A stretch of DNA of 64,000 nucleotides from JAWWOL01 sp033851545 (GTDB lineage: Bacteria; Actinomycetota; Actinomycetes; JAWWOL01): NCBI GenBank assembly GCA_033851545.1, contig JAWWOO010000016.1, positions 62,001 through 126,000 on the forward strand, written 5' to 3'. The translations under genes were made by a program, and so were the position numbers. Numbering within the stretch: the first letter of the stretch is position 1; each line of letters starts with the position of its first letter. Positions 1-8,037 of this stretch are shown one piece after another. Under the pieces are notes generated by a model, which ran no database searches, was not told where the DNA came from, and saw nothing but the letters and a program-made list of their open reading frames with translations.

Positions 1-1
1 C

Positions 2-775
2 GGGGCGCAGATCTCCACCCCGTGCCGGGCTGTCGATCTGGCCGTCACGGGCGAGCAGCTGCGGGTGATCCTCGGCGACGGTGTCGAGATCGCCAGCCGG
101 GCGGTCATCATCGCCAGCGGCGCACGCTACCGGACGTTGCCGCTGGAGCGCTGGTCGGAGTTCGAGGGCGCCGGCATCTACTACGCGGCGACGGAGATCG
201 AGGCCAGGATCTGTGCCGGCCGCGAGGTGACCGTGCTCGGCGGCGCCAACTCGGCTGGCCAGGCTGCGCTCTACCTTGCCTCTCGCGGCGGTGCGGTGAC
301 CCTCGTCGCGCGCGGCGCCGACCTGTTCGCGGGGATGTCCTCGTACCTCGCCGACCGGCTGGTGGCCGACCAGCGGATCACCGTACGCACCGGCACCGAG
401 GTCACCGGCCTGCACGGAGCGGTTGCCCTCGAGGGGGTCACCCTCACCGACCGGGCGACCGCCAGCCGGCAGGACCAGGACTGCTACGGGCTGTTCTGTT
501 TCATCGGCGCCGAGCCGGCCACCTCCTGGCTGGCCGGGCAGGTCGCCCTCGACGAGGACGGGTTCATCCGTACCGACGTCCAGCTCGACCCGGACGACCT
601 CGACGGCACCTGGGAGTCGCTCGGCCGGTCCCCGTTGCCGTTCGAGACCAGCGTGCCAGCCGTGTTCGCCGCCGGCGACGTTCGGCACGGCTCGATGAAG
701 CGGGTCGCTGCTGCCGTCGGGGAGGGCGCCAGCGCCGTCCGGTCGGTGCACCAGGCGATCGGCGCCCGCACCTAA
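2..775 (+). CDS. Thioredoxin-reductase-like FAD/NAD(P)H oxidoreductase, 5' truncated
   Basis: The reading frame is open from the first bases of the window, so this is the C-terminal part (about 257 residues) of a longer protein. It has a Rossmann NAD(P)H-binding loop (VLGGANSAGQAA, variant of GxGxxG/A) and ends with the class-typical AAGDVRHGSMKRVAAAVGEG stretch, where AGD binds FAD in TrxB-like proteins. No CxxC redox pair is visible in the remaining part, although in TrxB it would lie between the FAD and NAD domains. The cytoplasmic role is therefore inferred only to family level: NAD(P)H-dependent reduction of a disulfide or ferredoxin-like partner. Proteins that fuse a cyclic-nucleotide-binding domain to a TrxB module also end this way, so the missing N-terminus matters. 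Confidence 0.8.
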   Translation, partial: GAQISTPCRAVDLAVTGEQLRVILGDGVEIASRAVIIASGARYRTLPLERWSEFEGAGIYYAATEIEARICAGREVTVLGGANSAGQAALYLASRGGAVTLVARGADLFAGMSSYLADRLVADQRITVRTGTEVTGLHGAVALEGVTLTDRATASRQDQDCYGLFCFIGAEPATSWLAGQVALDEDGFIRTDVQLDPDDLDGTWESLGRSPLPFETSVPAVFAAGDVRHGSMKRVAAAVGEGASAVRSVHQAIGART

Positions 776-786
776 ATCGTGCCCTC

Positions 787-834
787 GTTTGTGGAACATC
801 CTTTGTCCCCAGGCACAGAGGATGTTCCACAAAC
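787..834. terminator. Strong hairpin between convergent genes
   Basis: Perfect 16-bp inverted repeat: GTTTGTGGAACATCCT at 787-802 and its reverse complement at 819-834, separated by 16 nt. It lies between the stops of the convergent oxidoreductase and desaturase genes, so a bidirectional terminator is the simplest reading. No T-tract follows on either side, as is common in actinobacteria. The low GC of the arms is unusual for this genome. Confidence 0.7.
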
Positions 835-839
835 CGGGG

Positions 840-1772
840 TCAGGCCTGTGCGGCCTCTCGGCGGGCGTTGGCGCGGGCCCGCACCTCCTCCTGCCGAGAG
901 GCCTGGGTGTCGAGCTCGACCAGGAACTGGGCCAGCGTCTCGCGGGCCTTCTCGGCGGCAGGGTCGAGGCCCTCGCGCTCGAACACCCGCCACTGACGCA
1001 TCATCGGCTGGACGACCTCGTCGTGGTGGATCCGCAGGTCGTAGATGCCGGCCTTGGCGATGACGGCGGCCTTGCGGCCGAAGTCGGTGATGCCGAAGCC
1101 CGGCATCTGGAAGCCGATGACCTCGTCGACGATCGCCGGGATGGTCTGGGACGGCGCCAGCTCCATCGCGGCGGCGACGAGGTCGCGGTAGAAGATCATG
1201 TGCAGGTTCTCGTCGGCGGCGATCCGCTGGAGCAACCGGTCGGCGATCGGGTCGTCGGTGGCCTTGCCGGTGTTGCGGTGCGAGATGCGGGTGGCCAGCT
1301 CCTGCATCGAGACATAGGCGATCCCTCGCAGCATCTCGCGGTCGTCCACCGGCTCATAGCCGACCTGCATGGTCGCCATCCGCTGGCGCTCGAGCTCGTC
1401 GGGGTCGATGCCACGGGTGACCAGCAGGTAGTCGCGGATGACGAACGCGTGCCGGCCCTCCTCGGCGGTCCAGCGGTGCACCCAGGTCCCCCAGGCGCCG
1501 TCCCGGCCGAACATCGAGGCGATCTCGCGGTGGTAGCTCGGCAGGTTGTCCTCGGTCAGCAGGTTGACCTCCATCGCCACCCGGGCGGGTGAGGACAGCC
1601 GGGACTGGCTGACGTCGTACGGGTCCCCGTCGAAGTCGCGGCCGAGGCTCCACGGCACGTACTCGTGCGGCATCCAGTCCTTGGTCACGCTGAGGTGGCG
1701 GTCCAGCTGGCGGGCGACCACGGGCTCGAGCTCGACCAGCAGCTGGCGGTCCTCGAGGTAGGGAGCGGTCAC
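840..1772 (-). CDS. desA: Acyl-ACP desaturase (DesA family)
   Basis: A 310-residue soluble diiron desaturase of the ferritin-like acyl-ACP desaturase family, closely resembling mycobacterial DesA1. It introduces a cis double bond into an acyl-ACP using O2 and reduced ferredoxin. Iron-binding segments are visible: LLTEDNLPSYHREI (E, then ExxH), WTAEEGRHAF (EExxH), and ADENLHMIFYRDLV (ExxH). The mycobacterial hallmark QELATRISHRNTGKA is also present. The start is GTG, with GGAGG six bases upstream. It is monocistronic and convergent with the upstream reductase. Tandem repeats in front suggest repression by a lipid-responsive regulator. The family is certain; the double-bond position is not deducible. 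Confidence 0.93.
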   Translation of the reverse strand: MTAPYLEDRQLLVELEPVVARQLDRHLSVTKDWMPHEYVPWSLGRDFDGDPYDVSQSRLSSPARVAMEVNLLTEDNLPSYHREIASMFGRDGAWGTWVHRWTAEEGRHAFVIRDYLLVTRGIDPDELERQRMATMQVGYEPVDDREMLRGIAYVSMQELATRISHRNTGKATDDPIADRLLQRIAADENLHMIFYRDLVAAAMELAPSQTIPAIVDEVIGFQMPGFGITDFGRKAAVIAKAGIYDLRIHHDEVVQPMMRQWRVFEREGLDPAAEKARETLAQFLVELDTQASRQEEVRARANARREAAQA

Positions 1773-1791
1773 GGAAGGCCTCCTGCGTCTG

Positions 1792-1821
1792 GGTTACGTT
1801 GCCGTAGGTTACGTTACCGTA
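1792..1821 (-). promoter_or_regulatory. Tandem 15-bp operator-like repeats upstream of desA
   Basis: Two adjacent copies of GGTTACGTT(G/A)CCGTA (1792-1806 and 1807-1821) are followed by a partial third (GGTTTCG). Each contains the short palindrome TACG-N4-CGTA. They lie 20-50 bp upstream of the desA start. TetR-family regulators of fatty-acid genes often bind such sites, so this is a plausible operator; the regulator is not in this window. Confidence 0.6.
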
Positions 1822-1985
1822 GGTTTCGCGCTCGGCACTACCCCGCCGCCCCGCGGGTCGGGTGCCGATTCGATGGTGCGCCCTTGACCGCCGCACGGTG
1901 GGGGAAGGGCCGCAAACCGTGGACAATCGTGTCGGCGGGGGTCTGTGGTGACCCTGAGCACAGTCGAGGGGGGACGGGGGCCGGA

Positions 1986-3158
1986 GTGGCGCGGTTCGGT
2001 GACGGTCTGGCGCGTGACGCCGACGTCGTCCGCGCCGCCGAGCGGGCGGTCGCCCAGGCCCTGGCCCAGCTCGCCGGGGCCCGACCGGACCTAGTCTGCG
2101 TGTTCATCGGGGGCGACCAGCCCGAGGACGCCGGCCACGTCGCCGAGCGGGTACGCGTGCTGTGTCCCGGTGCCACGGTGCTCGGCTGCACCGCCTCGGG
2201 CGTCATCGGCGCCGGCCAGGGCGTCGAAGCCGAACGGGCGGTCAGCGTCTGGGCCGCCTCACTGCCTGGCGTACGGGTGCGTGGCTTCCACCTCGAGGTG
2301 ATGCGCAGCCCGGACGGCATGGCGGTCGTCGGGATGCCCGAGCCGCGTCCAGACGACGCAGCGACCATCCTGCTCGCGGATCCCTACTCCTTCCCGGTCG
2401 ACGGGTTCGTCGAGCAGGCCAACGACCTGCTCGGGAACGTCCCGATGGTGGGCGGCATGGCCTCCGGCGCCCGCGGCCCTGGGTCGACCCGGCTGCTGCT
2501 CGACGACCGGGTCGCCGATCGTGGTGCGGTCGGAGTCGTCCTCGAAGGAGCGCTGACCGTACGTGCGCTGGTCAGCCAGGGCTGCCGTCCGATCGGGCCC
2601 ACCATGGTGGTCACGCGTTCCGAGGGCAACGCGATCCTCGAGCTCGCCGGGACAAACGCTCTGGAGCGGCTGGAGCAGATCGTTGCGGCGCTGGACCCGG
2701 AGGACCAGGCCTTGGTCAGTGCTGGGCTGCAGTTCGGCGTCGCCATGGACGAGTACGCCGAGGAGCACGAGCGCGGCGCATTCCTCATCCGCAGCGTCCT
2801 GGGTGTGGACCGCGACCAGAAGGCCGTACTCGTAGGCGATCTCGTCCCGGTCGGTCGTACCGTACGGTTCCAGGTCCGGGACGCGGAGACCGCCGCGGAC
2901 GACCTTGACGGGATGCTCAAGGCGTTCCACGAGGAATGCGGGCTGGACAGCATCGAGGGCGTGCTGCTCGTCTCGTGCAGTGGCCGCGGCAGCCGGCTGT
3001 TCAACAGCGCCGGCCACGACGTCGACGCCGTCCGCCGGGCGTTGGAAACCACTGCTGTTGCTGGGTTCTTTGCCACCGGCGAGATCGGCCCGGTCGCCGG
3101 CCGCAACCATCTGCACGGGTTCTCTGCCGCGGTCCTTGCCTTCGGCGAGTCCCGATGA
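1986..3158 (+). CDS. FIST N/C domain sensor protein
   Basis: About 390 residues matching the FIST_N plus FIST_C architecture, a predicted small-ligand sensory module. The N-terminal half begins with the typical ARFGDGLARDADVVRAAERA and contains PDLVCVFIGG and the LGCTASGVIG turn. The C-terminal half has GAFLIRSVLGVD, the QVRDAETAADDL stretch typical of FIST_C, and GVLLVSCSGRGSRLF. There is no signal peptide and no output domain, so it must act through a partner. The GTG at 1986 was chosen because it begins the domain; an in-frame GTG at 1929 would add 19 residues. Its stop overlaps the ATG of the next gene by four bases, so the FIST and ROK proteins are probably translationally coupled. Confidence 0.85.
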   Translation: MARFGDGLARDADVVRAAERAVAQALAQLAGARPDLVCVFIGGDQPEDAGHVAERVRVLCPGATVLGCTASGVIGAGQGVEAERAVSVWAASLPGVRVRGFHLEVMRSPDGMAVVGMPEPRPDDAATILLADPYSFPVDGFVEQANDLLGNVPMVGGMASGARGPGSTRLLLDDRVADRGAVGVVLEGALTVRALVSQGCRPIGPTMVVTRSEGNAILELAGTNALERLEQIVAALDPEDQALVSAGLQFGVAMDEYAEEHERGAFLIRSVLGVDRDQKAVLVGDLVPVGRTVRFQVRDAETAADDLDGMLKAFHEECGLDSIEGVLLVSCSGRGSRLFNSAGHDVDAVRRALETTAVAGFFATGEIGPVAGRNHLHGFSAAVLAFGESR

Positions 3159-4087
3159 CGGTGCTGGCGATCGAGGTCGGCAGCGCGGGTCTCACCGCCG
3201 GGCTGACCGGGCAGGACGGCAGGCTGATCGCCTCCAAGTGGGTAGTCTCGCCTCAAGGCCAAGGTGCCGAGTCCGTGTTCCAGACGTTGTTGCTCCTCGC
3301 CGATGACGTCCATGGCCGCAGCGGAAGCTCGGCGCTGCAAGGGATCGGCGTCAGCTGCAGCGGTTCGGTGGACTGGCCGGCAGGTGTCGTGACCCCGCTC
3401 GGCGTGCCGGACTGGGTGGACTTCCCGCTGCGGGACCGGCTGCAGCAGCGCTACCCCGGGCTGCCGGTGCGGGTGCACCACGAGGCGCACTGCTTCACGG
3501 CCGCGGAGCACTGGACCGGGGCCGGGCGGCGAGCCGCCAACCTGCTCGGTGTGGTCATGTCGGCCGGCGTCGAGGGTGGCCTGGTCCTCGGTGGTCGGCT
3601 GGTCGACGGGGGGACGGGCAACGCGGGCAACATCGGCCACGTCGTGGTCGACCCGGTCGGGCCGGTTTGCAGCTGCGGCGGCATCGGGTGCCTGGCGGCG
3701 GTCGCCCGTGGCCCTGCCATCGTCGACTGGGCGCGCGAGCACGGCTGGATCGCCGGCGCCTCCGCCGCCGCACCCGAGCTCGCAGCCTCTGCCCGGGCCG
3801 GCGACCCCGTAGCTTCAGCAGCCCTGGCATTGGCCGGAACCGCTGTGGGGATTGCCATCTCGTCTGTTGCTGCGCTGCTCGACCTCGACGTGGTCGTCGT
3901 CGGCGGCGGTCTGGCCGACTCCGGCGAGATCCTGTTCGGGCCGATGCGCCGCGCGGTCGAGCGGCACCTCAGGGTCCCGTACGGCAAACGCCTCGAGGTG
4001 CTGCACTCCGGCTGCGGCAGGCAGGCCGCCCTGGTCGGCGCGGCGGCATTGGTGCTCCGCGGCGACGACTACTGGTCGGCCGGCTGA
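3155..4087 (+). CDS. ROK-family protein with degenerate kinase motifs
   Basis: A 310-residue ROK (glucokinase-like) protein. The zinc site is intact: GNAGNIGH (155-162, His162) followed by Cys172, Cys174 and Cys179. The catalytic parts are not. The phosphate loop near residue 5, normally DIGGTK, reads EVGSAG. The catalytic segment, normally NDANxAA, reads HHEAHC (108-113), so the catalytic Asp position is Glu flanked by His. There is no N-terminal helix-turn-helix, so it is not a classical NagC/XylR-type repressor. It is translationally coupled to the FIST gene. I infer a sugar-binding or sensing pseudokinase rather than an active hexokinase, although an Asp-to-Glu change could leave some activity. 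Confidence 0.8.
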   Translation: MTVLAIEVGSAGLTAGLTGQDGRLIASKWVVSPQGQGAESVFQTLLLLADDVHGRSGSSALQGIGVSCSGSVDWPAGVVTPLGVPDWVDFPLRDRLQQRYPGLPVRVHHEAHCFTAAEHWTGAGRRAANLLGVVMSAGVEGGLVLGGRLVDGGTGNAGNIGHVVVDPVGPVCSCGGIGCLAAVARGPAIVDWAREHGWIAGASAAAPELAASARAGDPVASAALALAGTAVGIAISSVAALLDLDVVVVGGGLADSGEILFGPMRRAVERHLRVPYGKRLEVLHSGCGRQAALVGAAALVLRGDDYWSAG

Positions 4088-4102
4088 CCCAGCGGGCCGG
4101 AC

Positions 4103-4117
4103 TACTGTGATGCCGTG
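4103..4117 (+). promoter_or_regulatory. Leaderless-type promoter of iclR-family gene
   Basis: TACTGT (4103-4108) matches the actinobacterial -10 box TANNNT and is followed, six bases later, by the GTG start at 4115. No Shine-Dalgarno sequence is present. This spacing is typical of leaderless transcripts. Confidence 0.55.
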
Positions 4118-4957
4118 TCCTCGACGCTGTTGCGCGGGTTGCGCCTGCTCGAGACGGTGGACTTCTATGGACCACTGTCGATCTCGGCGCTGGCCCGGCA
4201 GCTCGGGGTGGACAAGGCGACCGCCTCCCGGATGGTGGCCGCGTGCGAGCCCGACGGCTGGCTGGTGCGAGACGCCGACGGCGTACGGATCGGTCCCCGG
4301 GCGGCCATGCTCGGCCAGGATGCCGCCGCCGTCCAGGCCGTGCGCGTCGCGGAGCCGTTGGTCCACGCCGTCTCCGGGGTCACCGGGCTGCTCACCCAGG
4401 CCGTCGGTCTCGTCGGGCGGTCCGGCGTGGTGCTCGCCTCGGCTGGCCCGACCGACAAGCATTTCCCGTACGGGCTGACGACCCGCCTCCCGCTCTGGTT
4501 GACCGCGGCCGGCAAGGTGATCGCGTCCCAGCTGCCCGCCGACCGGCTCGGGGCGATCCTCCCGGCCGACCCGTTCCCCCCGCTGTCCGAGGTGATCCAG
4601 AGCATTGCGCCGATGCCGGTGCTCGAGACGTTCCTGTCAGGGTTCGGGTTGGCCGAAGGCGGCGCCGCCGTGCCGGGGGAGGACAGCACCCTCGTCGGCG
4701 ACCGGGCGGCGTTGCAGCGGCAGCTCGAGACCATCGAGCGGGACGGGGTGTTCGTGGACCGCGGCGAGGTGGTCCCGGGTGCTTCGTGCATCGCCGTTCC
4801 GTGGCCGCGGACCGGCGTTGTCGCCAGTCTGTCCTCGGTCGGCCCGGTCGGCACGGTCGGCGAGAAGGCCGTCCTGGTGACGCGGACGCTGCGCGCCGCC
4901 GCTCGCCCGGGGGCTACCCGCGAGTCGATCGTCGCCGCCGCCGCGGGGGTGCCCTGA
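4115..4957 (+). CDS. IclR-family transcriptional regulator
   Basis: A 280-residue protein with an N-terminal winged helix-turn-helix (about residues 3-60; LSISALARQLGVDKATASRMV) and a C-terminal IclR effector-binding domain. The latter is supported by PLWLTAAGKVIASQLPADRL and by the closing VVPGASCIAVPWP, the family's usual GxxxxAVPV region. It is probably a cytoplasmic one-component regulator of a carboxylate or sugar-derived ligand. It sits 27 bp after the FIST-ROK pair but appears to have its own leaderless promoter. The target is unknown; an inverted repeat at 4969-4987 resembles an IclR half-site pair but lies downstream of the gene. Confidence 0.88.
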   Translation: MSSTLLRGLRLLETVDFYGPLSISALARQLGVDKATASRMVAACEPDGWLVRDADGVRIGPRAAMLGQDAAAVQAVRVAEPLVHAVSGVTGLLTQAVGLVGRSGVVLASAGPTDKHFPYGLTTRLPLWLTAAGKVIASQLPADRLGAILPADPFPPLSEVIQSIAPMPVLETFLSGFGLAEGGAAVPGEDSTLVGDRAALQRQLETIERDGVFVDRGEVVPGASCIAVPWPRTGVVASLSSVGPVGTVGEKAVLVTRTLRAAARPGATRESIVAAAAGVP

Positions 4958-4968
4958 GCCGGGTGGTT

Positions 4969-4987
4969 CGTTGCGGCTCTCGCAACG
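4969..4987. repeat. Short inverted repeat CGTTGCG-N5-CGCAACG
   Basis: Perfect 7-bp arms. GTTGCG/CGCAAC resembles known IclR-family half-sites, but the five-base spacer and the position 3' to the iclR-like gene also fit a weak terminator stem. Undecided. Confidence 0.4.
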
Positions 4988-5040
4988 CTTCGTTGTAGGA
5001 TCCAGCCCGGCGCGCTTGCCCGCGCCAGCGGTGGTGGGGG

Positions 5041-5074
5041 GCGAGGGGTGCGGCCCACGGGCCGCAGCCCTCGC
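5041..5074. terminator. GC-rich hairpin between convergent genes
   Basis: Arms 5041-5055 and 5060-5074 pair at 14 of 15 positions around a four-base loop. It lies between the convergent iclR-like and hydrolase genes and probably terminates both. No T-tract. Confidence 0.65.
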
Positions 5075-5098
5075 CGCCGTCCCAGCAGAGGGCCCGGT

Positions 5099-5995
5099 TC
5101 AGGCCGGAGCGTCGGCCGAGAGGTCGACGACGGCCGGCGTCAGCTCCGCCACGAAGGCCGCGATCTCCTCGGCGACTCGTTCCGGGCGGTCCTGCGGCAG
5201 CAGCTGGCCGCCACCGCTGACCGGCACCCAGGCCGCACCCGGGACGTCCAGCGCCAGCCGCCGCCCGTAGGCCGGCGAGAGCAGGTGGTTGTCCTCACCC
5301 CAGAGCACCAGCGTGGGCGGGGCGATCTCACGGACCTCCTGCCAGGCCAGCGCCGCGGCTTCGAGGTCGATCGCGTTGACGAAGTCGAGCAGGCCCCGGC
5401 CGCCCTCCGACCCGAGCAGCGGGCTGACGTAGTGCCGCAGCTCAGCCGGCTCGCACTCCGCGTGCAGCGCCCTCGCGATCAGCCGGCCGGCCAGCTGCGG
5501 GAACAGCTGGAGCACCCGGACGTAGGCCTGCCGCAGCCCCGGCACCATCAGCGGCAGCACCGGCGGGCTCGGCCAGGTCTCGGGGTGCAGCGGGCTGTGG
5601 CAGAGCACGAGACCGGCGACCCGCTCCGGCGCGAGGGCGGTCATGTGGACGGCCACCGTGCCCCCGAGGTCGTGGCCGACCAGCACCACGCGGTCCAGGC
5701 CGAGCTCGTCGAGGACCTGCAGCATCAGCCGGGCCTGCGCCTCCAGGGCGTAGCGCTCGCGCCGCGCCGGCCGCTCCGAACGGCCGAAGCCGAGCAGGTC
5801 GGGCGCGACCATCGGATGCGAGCGCTCGAGGTCGCGCATGACGTCGTGCCAGAGGTAGGACGACGTCGGCAGGCCGTGCAGCAGGACGAGCGGCAGCCCC
5901 TGCTGGCCGTGCGTGGCCGCGCCGTGGCGGACGACGTGCACGCGTAGGCCGGCGGCCAGGACGTCGGTCCCCGGGAGGGGGTGGGTGTCGTGCAT
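5099..5995 (-). CDS. Alpha/beta-hydrolase-fold protein, Asp-nucleophile type, catalytic His absent
   Basis: A 298-residue alpha/beta hydrolase. Visible are the oxyanion-hole HG (LLHGLP, 40-41), the nucleophile elbow GHDLGG with Asp109 (as in haloalkane dehalogenases and epoxide hydrolases, not the Ser of esterases), and an acidic residue in LWGEDNHL (Asp235). The final His expected in a GxGHxxxxDRPE motif is replaced: the protein reads GGGQLLPQDRPE, with Gln264 encoded by CAG. Without that His the hydrolytic half-reaction should fail, so it may be inactive, may form a covalent intermediate, or may use another base. The ATG start has GGAGG five bases upstream. It is monocistronic and cytoplasmic. 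Confidence 0.82.
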   Translation of the reverse strand: MHDTHPLPGTDVLAAGLRVHVVRHGAATHGQQGLPLVLLHGLPTSSYLWHDVMRDLERSHPMVAPDLLGFGRSERPARRERYALEAQARLMLQVLDELGLDRVVLVGHDLGGTVAVHMTALAPERVAGLVLCHSPLHPETWPSPPVLPLMVPGLRQAYVRVLQLFPQLAGRLIARALHAECEPAELRHYVSPLLGSEGGRGLLDFVNAIDLEAAALAWQEVREIAPPTLVLWGEDNHLLSPAYGRRLALDVPGAAWVPVSGGGQLLPQDRPERVAEEIAAFVAELTPAVVDLSADAPA

Positions 5996-6051
5996 GGCGA
6001 CCTCCGAGCGTCGTCCGGAGCGTGCTGTGACGTGACGTACCCCTGGCAGCC

Positions 6052-6552
6052 CTACCTAGTGCGCTTGTACGGCTCCACGGCGAGCAGGTCGACCCGCATC
6101 TCGCGGCCGTTCGGCGCCGCGTAGACGACGGTCTCGCCCGGTTTGCGGCCGGTGACGGCCTTGCCCAGCGGCGAGTTGGCCGAATAGATCTCGACGCCCT
6201 CGATGCCGTGCTCGCGGGCGCCGATGAGCACCTTCTCGATCTCGTCGTCGCCCGGCCAGCGCAGGGAGATCACCATGCCCGGGCCGGCGACGCCGGCCTC
6301 AGGGGCCTCGCCGACCTTGGCCTGGCGCAGCATCTGGATCAGCTGGCGGATGCGCGCCTCGGCCTTGCCCTGCTCCTCGCGGGCGGCGTGGTAGCCGCCG
6401 TTCTCCTTGAGGTCGCCCTCGGCCCGGGCCAGCTCGATCCGCCGCGTGATCTCCTTGCGACCCGGTCCCGACAGCTCGTCCAGCTCGGCCTGGAGCACGT
6501 CGTGCTGCTCCTGGGTCAACCAGACGACCTTGGCATCGCTGGTCTCGGTCAC
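6052..6552 (-). CDS. greA: Transcript cleavage factor GreA
   Basis: A 166-residue GreA. The N-terminal coiled coil carries the catalytic tip DLKEN (47-51), whose acidic residues coordinate Mg2+ in the RNA polymerase active site and stimulate cleavage of backtracked RNA. The C-terminal FKBP-like domain includes SANSPLGKAVTGRKPGETV. The GTG start follows AAGGAG six bases upstream. The neighbouring DUF4307 gene and divergent mca match the mycobacterial order Rv1080c-Rv1081c-Rv1082. Confidence 0.97.
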   Translation of the reverse strand: MTETSDAKVVWLTQEQHDVLQAELDELSGPGRKEITRRIELARAEGDLKENGGYHAAREEQGKAEARIRQLIQMLRQAKVGEAPEAGVAGPGMVISLRWPGDDEIEKVLIGAREHGIEGVEIYSANSPLGKAVTGRKPGETVVYAAPNGREMRVDLLAVEPYKRTR

Positions 6553-6629
6553 CGGAAACTCCTTGAAGTAGCTGCGAGCGGAGGGCTGATCTGGTCAGGC
6601 TAACGCGCAATCCCCGTACGCGTCGCGGA

Positions 6630-7025
6630 TCAGCGCGGCCCGGGTGCCTCCGCGCACTCCTGGACCTCGCCGGTGACCGCGCGGTCGCTCGTGACCAGCG
6701 GGTAGGTCCCACGGACGACCGACTTGTGCTCGGACAGCGTGATCACGTGCCTGCCGACCTCGGCGCCGTCCGCGTTGCGGGCGCGGATGACGCAGGTCAC
6801 CGTCATGGACGCCGGCTTGTGCACCTCGTAGCTGACCAGGTCCTGCGTCGAGCTGACGACCTGGTGGTTGACCTCCACGCCCTGCACCTGCTGCTGGCTG
6901 TTGCGGAACACGATGTACGCGGCCAGCGTGCCCAGCAGCAGCGCCGCTGTGATCAGCGCGTAGTGCTGAGTCTGCGAGAGCCCACGGCGCCGTCCGTACC
7001 GCGCCTCGAGGCTGTTCGTGGTCAA
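6630..7025 (-). CDS. DUF4307 single-pass membrane protein
   Basis: About 131 residues: a basic N-terminus (EARYGRRRG), one transmembrane helix (YALITAALLLGTLAAYIVF), then an extracytoplasmic domain with two Cys (TCVIRA and VQECAEA) that could form a disulfide. It corresponds to the DUF4307 family, encoded between greA and mca in actinobacteria. Function is unknown. The TTG at 7025 was chosen because the conserved N-terminus starts there; upstream in-frame sequence overlaps the mca promoter. Confidence in the exact start is low. Confidence 0.8.
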   Translation of the reverse strand: MTTNSLEARYGRRRGLSQTQHYALITAALLLGTLAAYIVFRNSQQQVQGVEVNHQVVSSTQDLVSYEVHKPASMTVTCVIRARNADGAEVGRHVITLSEHKSVVRGTYPLVTSDRAVTGEVQECAEAPGPR

Positions 7026-7122
7026 CGTTTCTCGTTTCTGCCGTGGGGCCGCACCTGGGACAATGGTGAGGCCTTCTTCCCAGCCGTCCCGCGGTGGGGA
7101 GCCGTACCGTCCAGGAGCCAGC

Positions 7123-8037
7123 ATGCCCGACCCGACAAGCGAGCCCGAATCGCCGTCCCAGCTGCGGCTGATGGCGGTGCACGCGCACCCCGACGACGAG
7201 TCGAGCAAGGGCGCCGCCACCATGGCCCGTTATGTGGCCGAGGGCGTCGACGTCGTCGTGGTCACGTGCACGGGCGGTGAACGCGGGTCGATCCTCAACC
7301 CGGCAATGGACCGGCCGGAGGTGCTCGCCGACCTGCCGGCGATCCGCCGGGCCGAGATGGACCGGGCGCGCGAGATCCTCGGCATCCGGCAGGACTGGCT
7401 GGGCTACATCGACTCCGGGCTGCCCGAGGACTGGAAGCCCTGGGAGCCGCTGCCGGACGACTGCTTCGGCGTGATGGACCCCGAGGTGTCCGCGGAGCGG
7501 CTGGTGGAGTGGGTCCGTCGGGAGCGGCCGCACGTGATGATCACCTACGACGAGCAGGGCGGCTACCCGCACCCGGACCACATCCGGACCCACGACATCT
7601 CGATGATCGCGTTCGAGGCCGCGGGTGACCCGACGCGCTACCCCGACGCCGGCGAGCCGTGGCAACCGCTCAAGCTCTACTACTTCGAAACCTTCCACAA
7701 GGCCCGGCTGATCGCGCTGCACACGGCGATGGAGGAGGCCGGGCTCGAGTCGCACTACAAGGAGTGGCTCGACCGCTGGGAGGACAAGCCGGAGGACATC
7801 GGCAAGATCACCACGCAGGTGCGCTGCGACGAATACTTCGAGGTACGCGACCGGGCGCTCATCGCCCACGCGACCCAGATCGACCCGGAGTCGTGGTGGT
7901 TCCGGTGCCCCCTTGAGATCCAGCGGGCGGCGTGGCCGACCGAGGACTACCAGCTCGCCCGCAACCTGACCTCGTCCACGGTTCCTGAGGACGACCTGTT
8001 CGCCGGGATCCGGGAGTCCGCGGTCCTCAGCGAGTGA
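7123..8037 (+). CDS. mca: Mycothiol S-conjugate amidase
   Basis: A 304-residue LmbE-like zinc amidase that cleaves mycothiol S-conjugates to GlcN-Ins and a mercapturic acid during electrophile and antibiotic detoxification. The metal site is visible as AHPDDE (21-26) and the downstream HPDH (150-153). Also conserved are GGERGSILNPAMDRPEV and the C-terminal WWFRCPLE characteristic of Mca rather than MshB. The ATG at 7123 follows AGGAG (7113-7117); earlier in-frame codons lie in the divergent promoter. It is divergent from DUF4307-greA and shows that the organism makes mycothiol. Confidence 0.97.
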   Translation: MPDPTSEPESPSQLRLMAVHAHPDDESSKGAATMARYVAEGVDVVVVTCTGGERGSILNPAMDRPEVLADLPAIRRAEMDRAREILGIRQDWLGYIDSGLPEDWKPWEPLPDDCFGVMDPEVSAERLVEWVRRERPHVMITYDEQGGYPHPDHIRTHDISMIAFEAAGDPTRYPDAGEPWQPLKLYYFETFHKARLIALHTAMEEAGLESHYKEWLDRWEDKPEDIGKITTQVRCDEYFEVRDRALIAHATQIDPESWWFRCPLEIQRAAWPTEDYQLARNLTSSTVPEDDLFAGIRESAVLSE

